A stretch of 64,000 nt of DNA. It comes from Streptomyces xinghaiensis S187. GTDB lineage: Bacteria; Actinomycetota; Actinomycetes; Streptomycetales; Streptomycetaceae. The notes beneath the pieces are model-generated. The model saw only the letters and a program-made list of their open reading frames with translations. It was not told where the DNA came from and made no database searches. The stretch is from positions 2,418,001 through 2,482,000 of the forward strand of contig NZ_CP023202.1 in the NCBI RefSeq assembly GCF_000220705.2. Reading direction: 5' to 3'. Below are positions 8,067 through 16,495 of this stretch, piece by piece (position 1 is the first letter of the stretch; every line of letters starts with the position of its first letter). Made by a program: the position numbers and the translations under genes.

Positions 8067-9038
8067 TCAGCTCCTGCCCGCATCAGCGGTCGTCTCGTGC
8101 AGCAGTTCGCGGAAGGCCCGCGCCACCGCCTCCGGGTATTCCATCATCGCTACGTGTCCGGCCTCCGGCAGAGCGAGAAGCCGGGAGTCGCGGAAGGCCG
8201 AGGACGCCCGGCGGGCCATCCGGAAGGATACGAGCCGGTCGCGACCGCCGTAGACGAGCAGGGTCGGTGCGAGCACCCGCTCGGCCTGCCGCCACAGAGA
8301 GTGTTGCCCGCCGAGGGTGTACGCGTCCACCACACCCCGGGCCGAGCGTGTCATCACGTCCCAGAAATACGGCAGTCCGAGGCGCCGCTCGTACTCCGCG
8401 ACGGCGGCGCGGAATCCGTCGGTGTCCACGCGCGCCGGATCTCCGTAGCAGAGCGTGAGCACTTCGCGGGTGCGCCGCTCGGCGGTCCAGTCCCTGGTCA
8501 CGCGGCTGAACAGGGCGGCCGCGCCGGGCACCGCGAGCAGTCCGGTCGGGACGGCGGAGAGCTGGGGTCGCCGCTCGGGCAGCGCGGGCGAGACGAGCGT
8601 GAGGGTGCGCACCAGGTCGGGACGGACCGCCGCGACGCGGGTGACAACGGCTCCTCCGAGGGAGTTCCCGAACAGATGGACGGGGCCGCGGCGGGAGGCC
8701 TCCAGCAGCCGTATGACGGCGCGGGCGTGCCCGGATATCGAGTAGTTGCCGTCGTCGGGCGGCGGGGAGAAACCGAAGCCCGGGAGGTCCACCGCCTCCG
8801 CGTCCAGATGCCCCGTCAACTCCCGCATCAGCGCGGACCAGTTGGCGGAGGAGCCGCCGAGGCCGTGGACGTACAGCGCGGGCGGCAGCCCTTCGCGCGC
8901 GGGCGGCCGGGTACGGACGGCGAGGGTCAGTCCGGGCAGGGCGACGGTCCGCAGTTCCTCACCGGGGACGACCGCGGCCCCGTGCGCCCCGGTCACCTCG
9001 GCCGCGGCGCGGGCCCACGGCAGTTCGGTCGACGACAT
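8067..9038 (-). CDS. Alpha/beta hydrolase
   Basis: 323 residues starting at the ATG at 9038. The canonical fold signatures are the oxyanion segment YVHGLGGSSANW, the nucleophile elbow GNSLGG with Ser at about residue 125, the acid in YGGRDRLVSF and the histidine in PEAGHVAMMEYPE. There is no signal peptide or membrane anchor. The overall layout resembles small-molecule ester or C-C hydrolases, but no substrate can be assigned. It is the first gene of a pair with the DUF3152 gene and is divergent from a small acidic protein gene across a 155-bp gap. Confidence 0.85.
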   Translation of the reverse strand: MSSTELPWARAAAEVTGAHGAAVVPGEELRTVALPGLTLAVRTRPPAREGLPPALYVHGLGGSSANWSALMRELTGHLDAEAVDLPGFGFSPPPDDGNYSISGHARAVIRLLEASRRGPVHLFGNSLGGAVVTRVAAVRPDLVRTLTLVSPALPERRPQLSAVPTGLLAVPGAAALFSRVTRDWTAERRTREVLTLCYGDPARVDTDGFRAAVAEYERRLGLPYFWDVMTRSARGVVDAYTLGGQHSLWRQAERVLAPTLLVYGGRDRLVSFRMARRASSAFRDSRLLALPEAGHVAMMEYPEAVARAFRELLHETTADAGRS

Positions 9039-9193
9039 GCCGCAATGTTACGAGACGATCACACCCCCTCCCGTGTGTCCGCCGTCACAGACCGCGCCGG
9101 GCCCGCATAGCGGGGGACCGCCGCTGCTCCTAGGCTCGGTACGGAGAGCCCGGGTTCGGTGTAAGAGCGCTCGGCCTGGAAAGGGAAGCACGC

Positions 9194-9418
9194 ATGTCAG
9201 CAGATCCCACAGAACCGGACACCTTCGAGGACGAGACCGGCCCCGGCGAGGAGGAGCCCGACATCGAGACCCCCGAGGCGGACGCCGCCGAACAGCGCGC
9301 CGAACTCCTGGAGCAGGAGGACGCCCCGCTGCCCGACCACGTCCCCGACTCCGCCAACCCGGCCGACGCCGTGGAACAGGCCCGGGTGGTGGAGATCGAC
9401 GAGGAGGACTACCGCTGA
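9194..9418 (+). CDS. Small, very acidic conserved protein
   Basis: 74 residues, about a third Asp or Glu, with no hydrophobic segment, ending VVEIDEEDYR. The ATG at 9194 follows GGAAAGGGAAG. I recognise it only as a small acidic protein of the kind found in Streptomyces. It has no domain I can name. The high acidity and absence of cysteines suggest a soluble, largely unfolded protein. It stands alone, divergent from the hydrolase gene, with a weak -10-like TAGGCT at 9131-9136. Confidence 0.75.
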   Translation: MSADPTEPDTFEDETGPGEEEPDIETPEADAAEQRAELLEQEDAPLPDHVPDSANPADAVEQARVVEIDEEDYR

Positions 9419-9624
9419 GCCGGCCGGTGGCCGCACCCGGGGGCCGGGAACGGAGGGCGCCGGAGCCGGGAGCCGGCCGGCCACCGGGGCGGTTCGCCCC
9501 TTTTCTCCGCAATGCCCTGTCCGGTCGGTGAAATTGTCGGTCGGCACCGCGCACAGCCGGGTTACCCGAAAGTACGATGGCGGCGCGGTGCTCACCGTGC
9601 ACGGAACGATTCTTGGGAGGCGGC

Positions 9625-10266
9625 GTGACAGCCATCGAGCAGACCGAGGCGCGCCCGCGGGGCACGCGCCTGCCGCGCCGAGCCCGTCGCAACCAGCTCC
9701 TGGGGGCCGCCCAGGAGGTCTTCGTGGCCCAGGGGTACCACGCCGCGGCGATGGACGACATCGCCGAGCGCGCGGGGGTCAGCAAGCCGGTGCTCTACCA
9801 GCACTTCCCCGGCAAGCTCGATCTCTACCTCGCCCTGCTGGACCAGCACTGCGACGCCCTCCTGGACGCCGTCCGCACGGCTCTGGCCTCCACCTCCGAC
9901 AACAAGCTGCGCGTCGCGGCCACCATCGACGCCTACTTCGCGTACGTCGAGAACAAGGGCGGCGCCTTCCGTCTGGTCTTCGAGTCGGACCTCACCAACG
10001 AGCCGGCCGTCGCCGAGCGCGTCGAGCGCGTCAGCCTGGAGAGCGCCAAGGCCGTCAGCGAAGTGATCGCCGAGGACACCGACCTGCCCTCCGAGGAAGC
10101 GATGCTGCTCGCCGTCGGCATGTGCGGCATGGCCCAGATCACCGCCCGCTACTGGCTCGCCTCGGGCCAGCAGGTGCCGCGCGACGCCGCGGCCAAGCTG
10201 ATCTCCTCGCTCTCCTGGCGCGGTATCGCCGGCTTCCCGCTGCACGGCTCGAACCAGCAGGACTGA
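9625..10266 (+). CDS. TetR-family transcriptional regulator
   Basis: 213 residues from the GTG at 9625, which has GGGAGG just upstream. An ATG at 9577 would add 16 residues without a ribosome-binding site. The helix-turn-helix lies at about residues 25-70 (AAQEVFVAQGYHAAAMDDIAERAGVSKPVLYQHFPGK region), including the typical VLYQHF recognition-helix end. The rest is the helical ligand-binding domain, with few charged pocket residues visible. The gene precedes DUF3107 in the same direction. The target is unknown, and autoregulation would be typical of the family. Confidence 0.92.
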   Translation: MTAIEQTEARPRGTRLPRRARRNQLLGAAQEVFVAQGYHAAAMDDIAERAGVSKPVLYQHFPGKLDLYLALLDQHCDALLDAVRTALASTSDNKLRVAATIDAYFAYVENKGGAFRLVFESDLTNEPAVAERVERVSLESAKAVSEVIAEDTDLPSEEAMLLAVGMCGMAQITARYWLASGQQVPRDAAAKLISSLSWRGIAGFPLHGSNQQD

Positions 10267-10331
10267 TCCGGCGCCGTCCCGTGTTCGCCGCAAGCGTGCG
10301 GCCGTACACGGGTACGGGTCCCGGACGGGGC

Positions 10332-10337
10332 TAATCT
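10332..10337 (+). promoter_or_regulatory. Candidate -10 element for the DUF3107 gene
   Basis: TAATCT sits 84 bp before the DUF3107 start in an otherwise GC-rich spacer and is preceded by no clear -35. This is the best promoter-like site in the gap. Confidence 0.4.
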
Positions 10338-10420
10338 TGCCTGCGTACGGCGCGGCAGGCCGCGCATCCTTCCCCGGGCCCGTTCGCCGGGGAAATCGAA
10401 AACGTCGGAGGGACATAGCC

Positions 10421-10648
10421 GTGGAGGTCAAGATCGGCGTGCAGCACACGCCTCGGGAGATCGTTCTCGAGAGCGCGCAGACTGCCGACGAGGTCGAGCG
10501 TGCGGTGGCGGACGCGCTCGCCGGCAAGGCACAGCTGCTGACCCTGGTCGACGAGCACGGCCGCAAGGTTCTGGTGCCGTCCGAGAAGCTCGCCTATGTG
10601 GAGATCGGCGAGCAGGCGGTCCGCAAGGTCGGCTTCGGCGCCCTGTAG
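10421..10648 (+). CDS. DUF3107 domain protein
   Basis: 75 residues from the GTG at 10421, with CGGAGGG upstream. The sequence begins VEVKIGVQHTPREI and includes ADALAGKAQLLTLVDEHGRKVLVPSEKLAYVEIG, the whole of the DUF3107 domain. It is a small, conserved actinobacterial protein predicted to be an alpha-beta structure that may bind ATP or nucleic acid, but no function is established. It stands next to a TetR gene and is followed by a perfect palindromic terminator. Confidence 0.9.
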   Translation: MEVKIGVQHTPREIVLESAQTADEVERAVADALAGKAQLLTLVDEHGRKVLVPSEKLAYVEIGEQAVRKVGFGAL

Positions 10649-10674
10649 ACCGGGACAGACCCGCAGCACACCGC

Positions 10675-10720
10675 ACGCGCGGCGGCCCGGTGGTCCGCGG
10701 ACCACCGGGCCGCCGCGCGT
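10675..10720. terminator. Perfect 46-bp palindrome, terminator of the DUF3107 gene
   Basis: Two 23-bp arms are exact reverse complements with no spacer, starting ACGCGCGGCGGCC. It begins 27 bp after the DUF3107 stop. The stem is extremely stable and acts in either direction. Confidence 0.8.
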
Positions 10721-10858
10721 CCGCGTACCGGGGCCCGGCCGGAGCCACCGGAACCACCCACCGGACCCGGAGGATTACCGTCCGGAGGCGCGGGGTACGA
10801 CGCAGCAGGGGCCGGCGCCGCGCCGTCCGCCGGCCACGGAAACGGGAGGGACGCTGCG

Positions 10859-11125
10859 ATGCTGTGGGAAGCCCTGGGATCGGTTCTGATCGGCCTGGCC
10901 GTCGCCTCCGCCGGGGTGCGGTGGCTGTCCGGCCGGCTCCCGGCCTCGCCGCTGGTGTACGCCACCGGCCCCGTCGCCGCCCTGTTCGGCTGCCTCATCA
11001 CGCGCACGGTGGTGGGGCCGGACCACGCCCTCGCGAGCCTGACCGGGGCCCTCGTGGTCGCCGCCGCGCTGCTGTCGCTGCTGGTCCGCAGGCCGGGGCG
11101 GATGCGCCGGTCGGCCGCGGCCTGA
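10859..11125 (+). CDS. Small three-helix membrane protein
   Basis: 88 residues. The ATG at 10859 has GGGAGG nine bases upstream. Three hydrophobic segments are visible, at roughly residues 3-24, 33-52 and 57-77, followed by a basic cytosolic end RRPGRMRRS. The composition is typical of small actinobacterial integral membrane proteins of unknown role. It is isolated by the palindromic terminator on its left and converges with the ferritin-fold gene on its right. Confidence 0.75.
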   Translation: MLWEALGSVLIGLAVASAGVRWLSGRLPASPLVYATGPVAALFGCLITRTVVGPDHALASLTGALVVAAALLSLLVRRPGRMRRSAAA

Positions 11126-11185
11126 CGGTCCCGCCCGAACCGACCGCCCGCCCCCGGCCTGCCCGGCCCCCGCGCCCGCGCGGCC

Positions 11186-11935
11186 TCAGGCGGCGAGACC
11201 CAGCGCCGCCATCCGCTTCGTGTGCGCCTCCGTGATCCGGGAGAACATCCGCCCCACCTCGGCGAGGTCGAAGCCGTCCGCGAGACCGCCGACCAGCATC
11301 GTGGAGAGCGCGTCCCGCTCCGCGACCACCCGCTGCGCCTGGCTGAGCGCCTCGCCCATCAGCCGCCGCGCCCAGAGCGCCAGCCGCCCGCCGACCCGCG
11401 GCTCGGCCTCGATGGCGGCCCGCACCCGCTCCACCGCGAAACTCGCGTGCCCGGTGTCGTCGAGGACCTGCAGCATCAGGTCCCGGGTGTCGGAGTCCAG
11501 CCGGACGGCCACCTCCCGGTAGAAGTCACTGGCGATGGAGTCGCCGACGTACGCCTTGACCAGGCCCTCCAGCCAGTCCGAGGGGGCGGTCTGGCGGTGG
11601 AAGCCGTCCAGGGCCGCGGCGAAGGGCTCCATGGCCGTCTTCGGCTCCGCGTCGATCGCGCTCAGCCGGTCCCGCAGCCGCTCGAAGTGGTGGAACTCGG
11701 CGGAGGCCATCTTCGCCAGCTCCGCCTTGTCCTCCAGGGTGGGCGCCATCTTGGCGTCCTCGGCCAGCCGCTCGAAGGCGGCGAGCTCGCCGTACGCCAG
11801 GGCGCCCAGCAGATCCACCACGGCCGCCCGGTACTGCGGGTCGGCGGATGCCTCGGCCCAGTTCTGGGCGGCGATCCCGGTGTGCTGCTCGGCAGGGTCG
11901 GTGGTTGCGTCGGGGGTCTCGTCGGGCGTCTCCAT
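11186..11935 (-). CDS. Ferritin-fold protein, MiaE-like
   Basis: 249 residues from the ATG at 11935. It is almost entirely helical. Ferritin-like metal ligands are visible: GELAAFERLAEDAK supplies one glutamate, SAEFHHFERL an ExxH pair, and DDTGHASFAVERV a second helix pair. This matches the actinobacterial family related to tRNA 2-methylthio-N6-isopentenyl-adenosine hydroxylase (MiaE), though a true MiaE activity is not shown. It is divergent from the DEAD helicase gene, with 447 bp between them. No clear ribosome-binding site precedes the chosen ATG, so a slightly later start is possible. Confidence 0.85.
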   Translation of the reverse strand: METPDETPDATTDPAEQHTGIAAQNWAEASADPQYRAAVVDLLGALAYGELAAFERLAEDAKMAPTLEDKAELAKMASAEFHHFERLRDRLSAIDAEPKTAMEPFAAALDGFHRQTAPSDWLEGLVKAYVGDSIASDFYREVAVRLDSDTRDLMLQVLDDTGHASFAVERVRAAIEAEPRVGGRLALWARRLMGEALSQAQRVVAERDALSTMLVGGLADGFDLAEVGRMFSRITEAHTKRMAALGLAA

Positions 11936-12382
11936 GCAGCGCACAATAGTCCGCCCGTGGCGGCCCGGGAGGGGCCGGCCGACCCCTCCCGTACGGCCCG
12001 GGAGCGAGAAGGACCCAATACAAATGCGCGATTCCGGGGTACAGTGGTATTGCGCCCGCCGAATACCGGCGGGTCCGTCGCATGTGGAGCACGTGGAGTC
12101 CTCCCCCAGGAGTCCGTCGCATGTGGAGTCACCTGAGGCACATCCCTCAGCACCCCAGCGGATGCCCGGTCGGTTGGCCGATCGGCTTCCAACCCCGACC
12201 GCCCTCCCGCGGTGCGTACCACCGTACGGACCGCACATGAGGGAACCGCTCGTGACGCGAGCGCGTGATGCGGAGGCAGTGGTCCCGCACTGTCCGGCAG
12301 GTCCTGGTGACCGGCCGATGAACCGGCGCGGTACTGACCCCCTCCGCCGCCTCGTGTCGCGTCTCACAGAAGAGGCAAGACC
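11936..12382. other. 447-bp region between ferritin-fold gene and DEAD helicase
   Basis: No gene is seen. It holds a 7-bp-stem hairpin at 12055-12073 (CCCGCCG/CGGCGGG, five-base loop AATAC), a 17-bp direct repeat directly after it, and two TAC/TAT-containing -10-like sites around 12040-12050. The helicase therefore probably has a long structured 5' leader. Confidence 0.55.
12073..12128. repeat. 17-bp direct repeat in the helicase leader
   Basis: GTCCGTCGCATGTGGAG occurs at 12073-12089 and 12112-12128, 39 bp apart start to start. A partial copy (CACGTGGAGTCC) lies between them at about 12090-12101. Possible roles are operator sites or pairing elements in the leader RNA. Confidence 0.75.
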
Positions 12383-14092
12383 CTGACTACGTTCCGAGAC
12401 ATCGGGATCCTTCCCGAGACCGCCGAGGCCCTTGAGGCCGTCGGCATCACGTCCCCCTTTCCGATCCAGGAGATGACCCTCCCCGTCGCGCTCTCCGGAT
12501 CCGACGTCATCGGCCAGGCCAAGACCGGCACCGGCAAGACGCTCGGCTTCGGCCTGCCGATCCTGGAGCGCGTGACCGTCCCCGCCGACGTCGAGGCCGG
12601 CCGTGCCGGGGCCGGGCAGCTGACCGACGCCCCGCAGGCGCTCGTGGTCGTCCCCACCCGCGAGCTGTGCCAGCAGGTCACCAACGACCTGCTCACCGCG
12701 GGCAAGGTCCGCAACGTGCGCGTCGTCGCCATCTACGGCGGCCGCGCGTACGAGCCGCAGGTCGAGGCGCTCAAGAAGGGCGTCGACGTCGTCGTCGGCA
12801 CCCCGGGCCGGCTGCTCGACCTGGCGGGCCAGCGGAAGCTGGACCTCTCCGCCGTCCGCGTGCTCGTCCTCGACGAGGCCGACGAGATGCTCGACCTGGG
12901 CTTCCTGCCGGACGTGGAGCGGATCATCCAGCTGCTGCCGGCCAAGCGGCAGACCATGCTCTTCTCGGCCACCATGCCCGGGCAGGTCATCTCCCTCGCC
13001 CGGCGCTACATGTCGCAGCCCACGCACATCAGCGCGACCACCCCGGACGACGCGGGCCAGACGGTGGCCAACACCGAGCAGTTCGTCTACCGCGCGCACT
13101 CCATGGACAAGCCGGAGATGGTCTCCCGCATCCTCCAGGCCGAGGGCCGCGGGCTCACGATGATCTTCTGCCGCACCAAGCGGACGGCCGCCGACATCGC
13201 CGACCAGCTCGCCCGCCGGGGCTTCGCCTCCGGCGCCGTCCACGGAGACCTCGGCCAGGGAGCGCGCGAGCAGGCGCTGCGCGCCTTCCGCAACGGCAAG
13301 GTCGATGTGCTGGTCTGCACCGACGTCGCCGCGCGCGGTATCGACGTCGAGAACGTCACCCACGTCATCAACTACCAGTCGCCGGAGGACGAGAAGACCT
13401 ACCTGCACCGCATCGGCCGCACCGGCCGCGCGGGCAAGTCGGGCATCGCCGTCACCCTCGTCGACTGGGACGACATCCCGCGCTGGAAGCTGATCAACAA
13501 GGCGCTGGACCTGCCGTTCGACGACCCGGAGGAGACCTACTCCACCTCCGAGCACCTGTACGAGCAGCTGAACATCCCGGAGGGCACCACCGGCGTCCTG
13601 CCGCGGGCCGAGCGGACCCGTGCCGGTCTCGGCGCCGAGGAGATCGAGGACCTCGGTGAGACCGGTGGCCGCGGCCGCCGCTCCACCGGCGGACGCGGCG
13701 GGGCCCCGGCGGCCAAGGAGGAGGAGCGCCCGCGGCGCACCCGCACTCCGCGCGCCCGCCGCCGCACCCGGGCCGGCGAGCCGCTGGCCGGCGAGAGCGG
13801 CGCCGCGGAGCAGGCCGTCGCCACGGCCGAGGGCGCGGCCCCGGGCGGAGCCTCCGGTTCCGCTGCGGACGGCGCCGACGCCACCGCCCCGCGGACCCCG
13901 CGCCGCCGCCGTCGCACCCGTTCGGGCGCCGCGGCCAAGCCGGAGGCCGCGGCCGCGGCCCCGGAGGCGCAGCGGGAACCGTCGCAGGGCCACGGCGAGG
14001 GCCCGGGCGGCGGCGAGGCCAAGCCGGCCCGACGCCGCCGTCGCACCCGCGCCGGTTCGTCCGCCTCCGCCGAGGCTCCCCCGGAGAGCTGA
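12383..14092 (+). CDS. DEAD-box ATP-dependent RNA helicase with Arg-rich tail
   Basis: 569 residues if translation starts at the CTG at 12383 (LTTFRDIGILPE), which has AGAGG upstream. Between the in-frame stop at 12335 and the ATG at 12473 there is no ATG, GTG or TTG, and starting at 12473 would delete most of the Q motif. Core motifs are PIQ, AKTGTGKT, PTREL, TPGRLLDL, VLDEADEML, SAT, TDVAARGID and HRIGRTGRAG. After about residue 400 comes a low-complexity tail with three RRRRTR-type clusters, typical of RNA-binding extensions. The family unwinds structured RNA, often for cold adaptation, ribosome assembly or RNA decay. A hairpin follows the stop. Confidence 0.93.
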   Translation: MTTFRDIGILPETAEALEAVGITSPFPIQEMTLPVALSGSDVIGQAKTGTGKTLGFGLPILERVTVPADVEAGRAGAGQLTDAPQALVVVPTRELCQQVTNDLLTAGKVRNVRVVAIYGGRAYEPQVEALKKGVDVVVGTPGRLLDLAGQRKLDLSAVRVLVLDEADEMLDLGFLPDVERIIQLLPAKRQTMLFSATMPGQVISLARRYMSQPTHISATTPDDAGQTVANTEQFVYRAHSMDKPEMVSRILQAEGRGLTMIFCRTKRTAADIADQLARRGFASGAVHGDLGQGAREQALRAFRNGKVDVLVCTDVAARGIDVENVTHVINYQSPEDEKTYLHRIGRTGRAGKSGIAVTLVDWDDIPRWKLINKALDLPFDDPEETYSTSEHLYEQLNIPEGTTGVLPRAERTRAGLGAEEIEDLGETGGRGRRSTGGRGGAPAAKEEERPRRTRTPRARRRTRAGEPLAGESGAAEQAVATAEGAAPGGASGSAADGADATAPRTPRRRRRTRSGAAAKPEAAAAAPEAQREPSQGHGEGPGGGEAKPARRRRRTRAGSSASAEAPPES

Positions 14093-14113
14093 CCCGCACC
14101 ACCGCACGGCCCC

Positions 14114-14150
14114 ACGGCCCGGTCCTCCGCTCGGCGGGGAACCGGGCCGT
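14114..14150. terminator. Hairpin after the DEAD helicase gene
   Basis: ACGGCCCGGT and ACCGGGCCGT are exact complements separated by 17 bases, which themselves pair (CCTCCGC/GCGGGGA). It lies 22 bp after the helicase stop. Confidence 0.75.
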
Positions 14151-14212
14151 CCGGCTGCCCGGGGGCGGCGGCCGTTCCCTCGCCGTCGGTGCGGACCGAT
14201 AGCCTCGGGCCC

Positions 14213-15166
14213 ATGAGCAGGCCGCCGTTCCTCACCCTGCCCGCGTGCGCCCGGGCCCGCCGTCTTCCCACCGCGCGCGGCGACTTCGCCGTGCACGAGG
14301 CCGTACCGCCCGCGGGCACGGCGCCCCGGGGCACCGCCCTTCTGATTCCCGGCTACACGGGCAGCAAGGAGGACTTCATCGCGCTGCTGGAGCCGCTGGC
14401 GCTGGCCGGTTTCCGGGTGGTCGCGGTGGACGGGCGGGGGCAGCACGAGAGCGGGGGCCCGCGCGAGGAGTCCGCCTACGCACAGGCCGAGCTGGCCCGG
14501 GACATACTCGCCCAGGCCGCGGCGGTGCGGGCGGAGACGCCCGGGGCCGCACCGGCCGGTCCCCTGCATCTGCTGGGGCACTCGCTCGGCGGGCTGCTCG
14601 GCCGGGCCGCCGTGCTGCTGGACCCGGCGCCCTTCACCTCCCTGACGCTGATGAGCTCCGGCCCGGCGGCGGTCGCGCCGGCGCAGCAGGCCCGGACCAA
14701 GCAGCTGGTCGACGCCCTGCGGGTGATGGACATGGCGTCGGTCTGGCAGGCCATGCGGGAGTCGGACGCCCGGGCGGCCGCCGGGGTCGGGAACGGCGCT
14801 GCGGGCACCCCGGAGGTGGCCGACATCGCGGACGCCCCGGAGGTCCCCGACGCCACGGCGGCGTTTCTGCACCGCCGCTGGATGGCCACGGTGCCGGAGC
14901 AACTGATCGCCACCGGGCGGCAGTTGATCGCCGAGCCGGACCGGGTGGCGGAGCTGGCCGCCGTACCGCTGCCGATCCACGTGCTGTCGGGCACGGTCGA
15001 CTACGCCTGGCCGGTGGCGCTGATGGAGGAGATGGCGGTACGGCTGGGCGCGCGGCGCACCGTCATCGAGGGCGCGGAGCACTCGCCGAACGCCGAACGC
15101 CCGCAGGAGACGGCACGGGCGCTGGCGCGGTTCTGGGCGGCGGCCGGGGGCGGGTCCGGGGGCTGA
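14213..15166 (+). CDS. Alpha/beta hydrolase
   Basis: 317 residues from the ATG at 14213. An upstream ATG at 14189 adds eight residues without better support. Hydrolase features are the oxyanion segment LIPGYTGSKEDF, the nucleophile elbow GHSLGG, the acid in SGTVDYAWP and the histidine in EGAEHSPN. There is no export signal. It resembles monoacylglycerol lipase or lysophospholipase-like enzymes of streptomycetes, with unknown substrate. It converges with the NYN-domain gene across a short gap holding a perfect hairpin. Confidence 0.88.
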   Translation: MSRPPFLTLPACARARRLPTARGDFAVHEAVPPAGTAPRGTALLIPGYTGSKEDFIALLEPLALAGFRVVAVDGRGQHESGGPREESAYAQAELARDILAQAAAVRAETPGAAPAGPLHLLGHSLGGLLGRAAVLLDPAPFTSLTLMSSGPAAVAPAQQARTKQLVDALRVMDMASVWQAMRESDARAAAGVGNGAAGTPEVADIADAPEVPDATAAFLHRRWMATVPEQLIATGRQLIAEPDRVAELAAVPLPIHVLSGTVDYAWPVALMEEMAVRLGARRTVIEGAEHSPNAERPQETARALARFWAAAGGGSGG

Positions 15167-15190
15167 GCTCCGTCCGCCCGGAGACCGGAG

Positions 15191-15213
15191 GGCCGCCGCG
15201 GCCCGCGGCGGCC
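15191..15213. terminator. Perfect hairpin between convergent genes
   Basis: GGCCGCCGCG, loop GCC, CGCGGCGGCC: a ten-pair perfect stem ending one base before the stop of the NYN-domain gene, usable in both directions. Confidence 0.75.
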
Positions 15214-15214
15214 G

Positions 15215-16201
15215 TCAGTACTGCGGACGCAGATGGTCCCAGAAGCCGTCGCGCAGGGTCCGGCGCAGACCGGCGTGGCCGCGCAGGGAGTGCTGGAGCA
15301 GCTCCTCGGCCTCGTTGAGCAGTTCCTGGTCCGCCTGGGGCGGGAGATAGGGATAGCCGGGCAGCATCTCGGCGAGGGCGTCCCGGCCGCGCTCGGCCAG
15401 CCAGCGGGCGGCGATCCGGGCGCCCACGAACCGTACGTCCTCCCGGCCGGGCGGGTGTCCCTCGCAGAGCACGGGGGCGCCGGCGGGCTCCGCGGCGCCC
15501 CGGCCGGTGACATAGGGCTTGCAGAACTCCAGGTCGAAGACGCGCTGGCTGTCCACCTCCCAGAGCAGCGGACCGGCCTGGTTGCGGCCGGCCACCGCCT
15601 CGATGCCCCAGAGGTGGACGCGGGCGCCGTAGCCCTGGGCGGCCTCCACGGCGGAGACGAGGTCCTCGTCCCCGCCGATCAGCACGGCGTCGCTGATGGC
15701 GCGGTGCCGGGCGAGGGACTCCAGATCGCCGCGGATCAGGGAGTCGACGCCCTTCTGCTGGTTGTTGGCGTTGAGGTTGCCGAGCCGGACCTTGACGTCG
15801 GGGAGTTCGGCGATCCGCTGCTGCTCGGGGGTGTGGATCCGGCGGCGGGCGCCGTCGTACCAGTAGACGCGGAGCAGCCGGCTGTCCGGGAAGATCGTGC
15901 GGGCCTTGTCGATGAAGGCCTCGATCAGGCCCTCGGCGTCGAGATCGAACGCCCGCCGGTCCTCCACGCCCGTGACGAGCCGTCCGGCCGCCGCGTAGAC
16001 GTATCCGGCGTCGGCGAAGACGGCGTGCGTGGAGGGCGTGGTGGCGACCTCGGCGAGCACCCGCTGCAGGAGTTCGTTGGTCCGCCGGATACCGGCCGCG
16101 ACCTCGCCGAGCCCGGGGCCCGGGTCCGGCTCCGGCGCGGGGTCCGCGCCCGCGAGCGGCCGCGGGAGCGGGATCGGGGAGGTCTCTGCGGCGTCGTCCA
16201 T
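15215..16201 (-). CDS. NYN (PIN-like nuclease) domain protein
   Basis: 328 residues from the ATG at 16201, with GGAG four bases upstream. The central part has the NYN pattern: AVFADAGYVY with a first acidic residue, VDSLIRGDLESLAR, then AVLIGGDEDLVSAVEAAQGYGARVHLWGI, whose aspartates would complete a PIN-type metal site. NYN proteins are predicted RNases acting in RNA processing. A short Pro/Ala-rich N-terminus precedes the domain, and a helical C-terminus follows. It is a single gene, divergent from a 50-residue protein gene across 294 bp. Confidence 0.85.
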   Translation of the reverse strand: MDDAAETSPIPLPRPLAGADPAPEPDPGPGLGEVAAGIRRTNELLQRVLAEVATTPSTHAVFADAGYVYAAAGRLVTGVEDRRAFDLDAEGLIEAFIDKARTIFPDSRLLRVYWYDGARRRIHTPEQQRIAELPDVKVRLGNLNANNQQKGVDSLIRGDLESLARHRAISDAVLIGGDEDLVSAVEAAQGYGARVHLWGIEAVAGRNQAGPLLWEVDSQRVFDLEFCKPYVTGRGAAEPAGAPVLCEGHPPGREDVRFVGARIAARWLAERGRDALAEMLPGYPYLPPQADQELLNEAEELLQHSLRGHAGLRRTLRDGFWDHLRPQY

Positions 16202-16495
16202 AGGACTCCATTGTCCGGGCGGCCCTCCGGAGGACACAACCGGCCTGCGGCCGGGGAGGGCCAGGGACGGTTCCCGCGGCTCCGGCCGAGCATTGGTTAG
16301 GCCGGGAAAAGATTTCGTTAGCGTAGGGAATGTTTGTACGGTGCACCTCGTTGGCACCGGGGAGAGGCGGGGACGGACCCACCCCGCCGACCACTCTTCC
16401 GCCACGGCCGGACGACCGCCGTGACACCGCGGGACCGCCTCCGCGTTCCCGCACCAGCAGTTCTCCGCAGGAGGATCAGACGAAGGGAGAAGCGC

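Noticed and set aside
11936..12382. tRNA or small RNA gene between the ferritin-fold and helicase genes
   Set aside because: No cloverleaf arms or CCA-type end. The sequence fits a promoter and leader.
11186..15082. A 1298-codon minus-strand open frame over the helicase and hydrolase genes
   Set aside because: It is an antisense shadow of the helicase and hydrolase genes except for its end, which is the real ferritin-fold gene; long open frames are expected in DNA this GC-rich.
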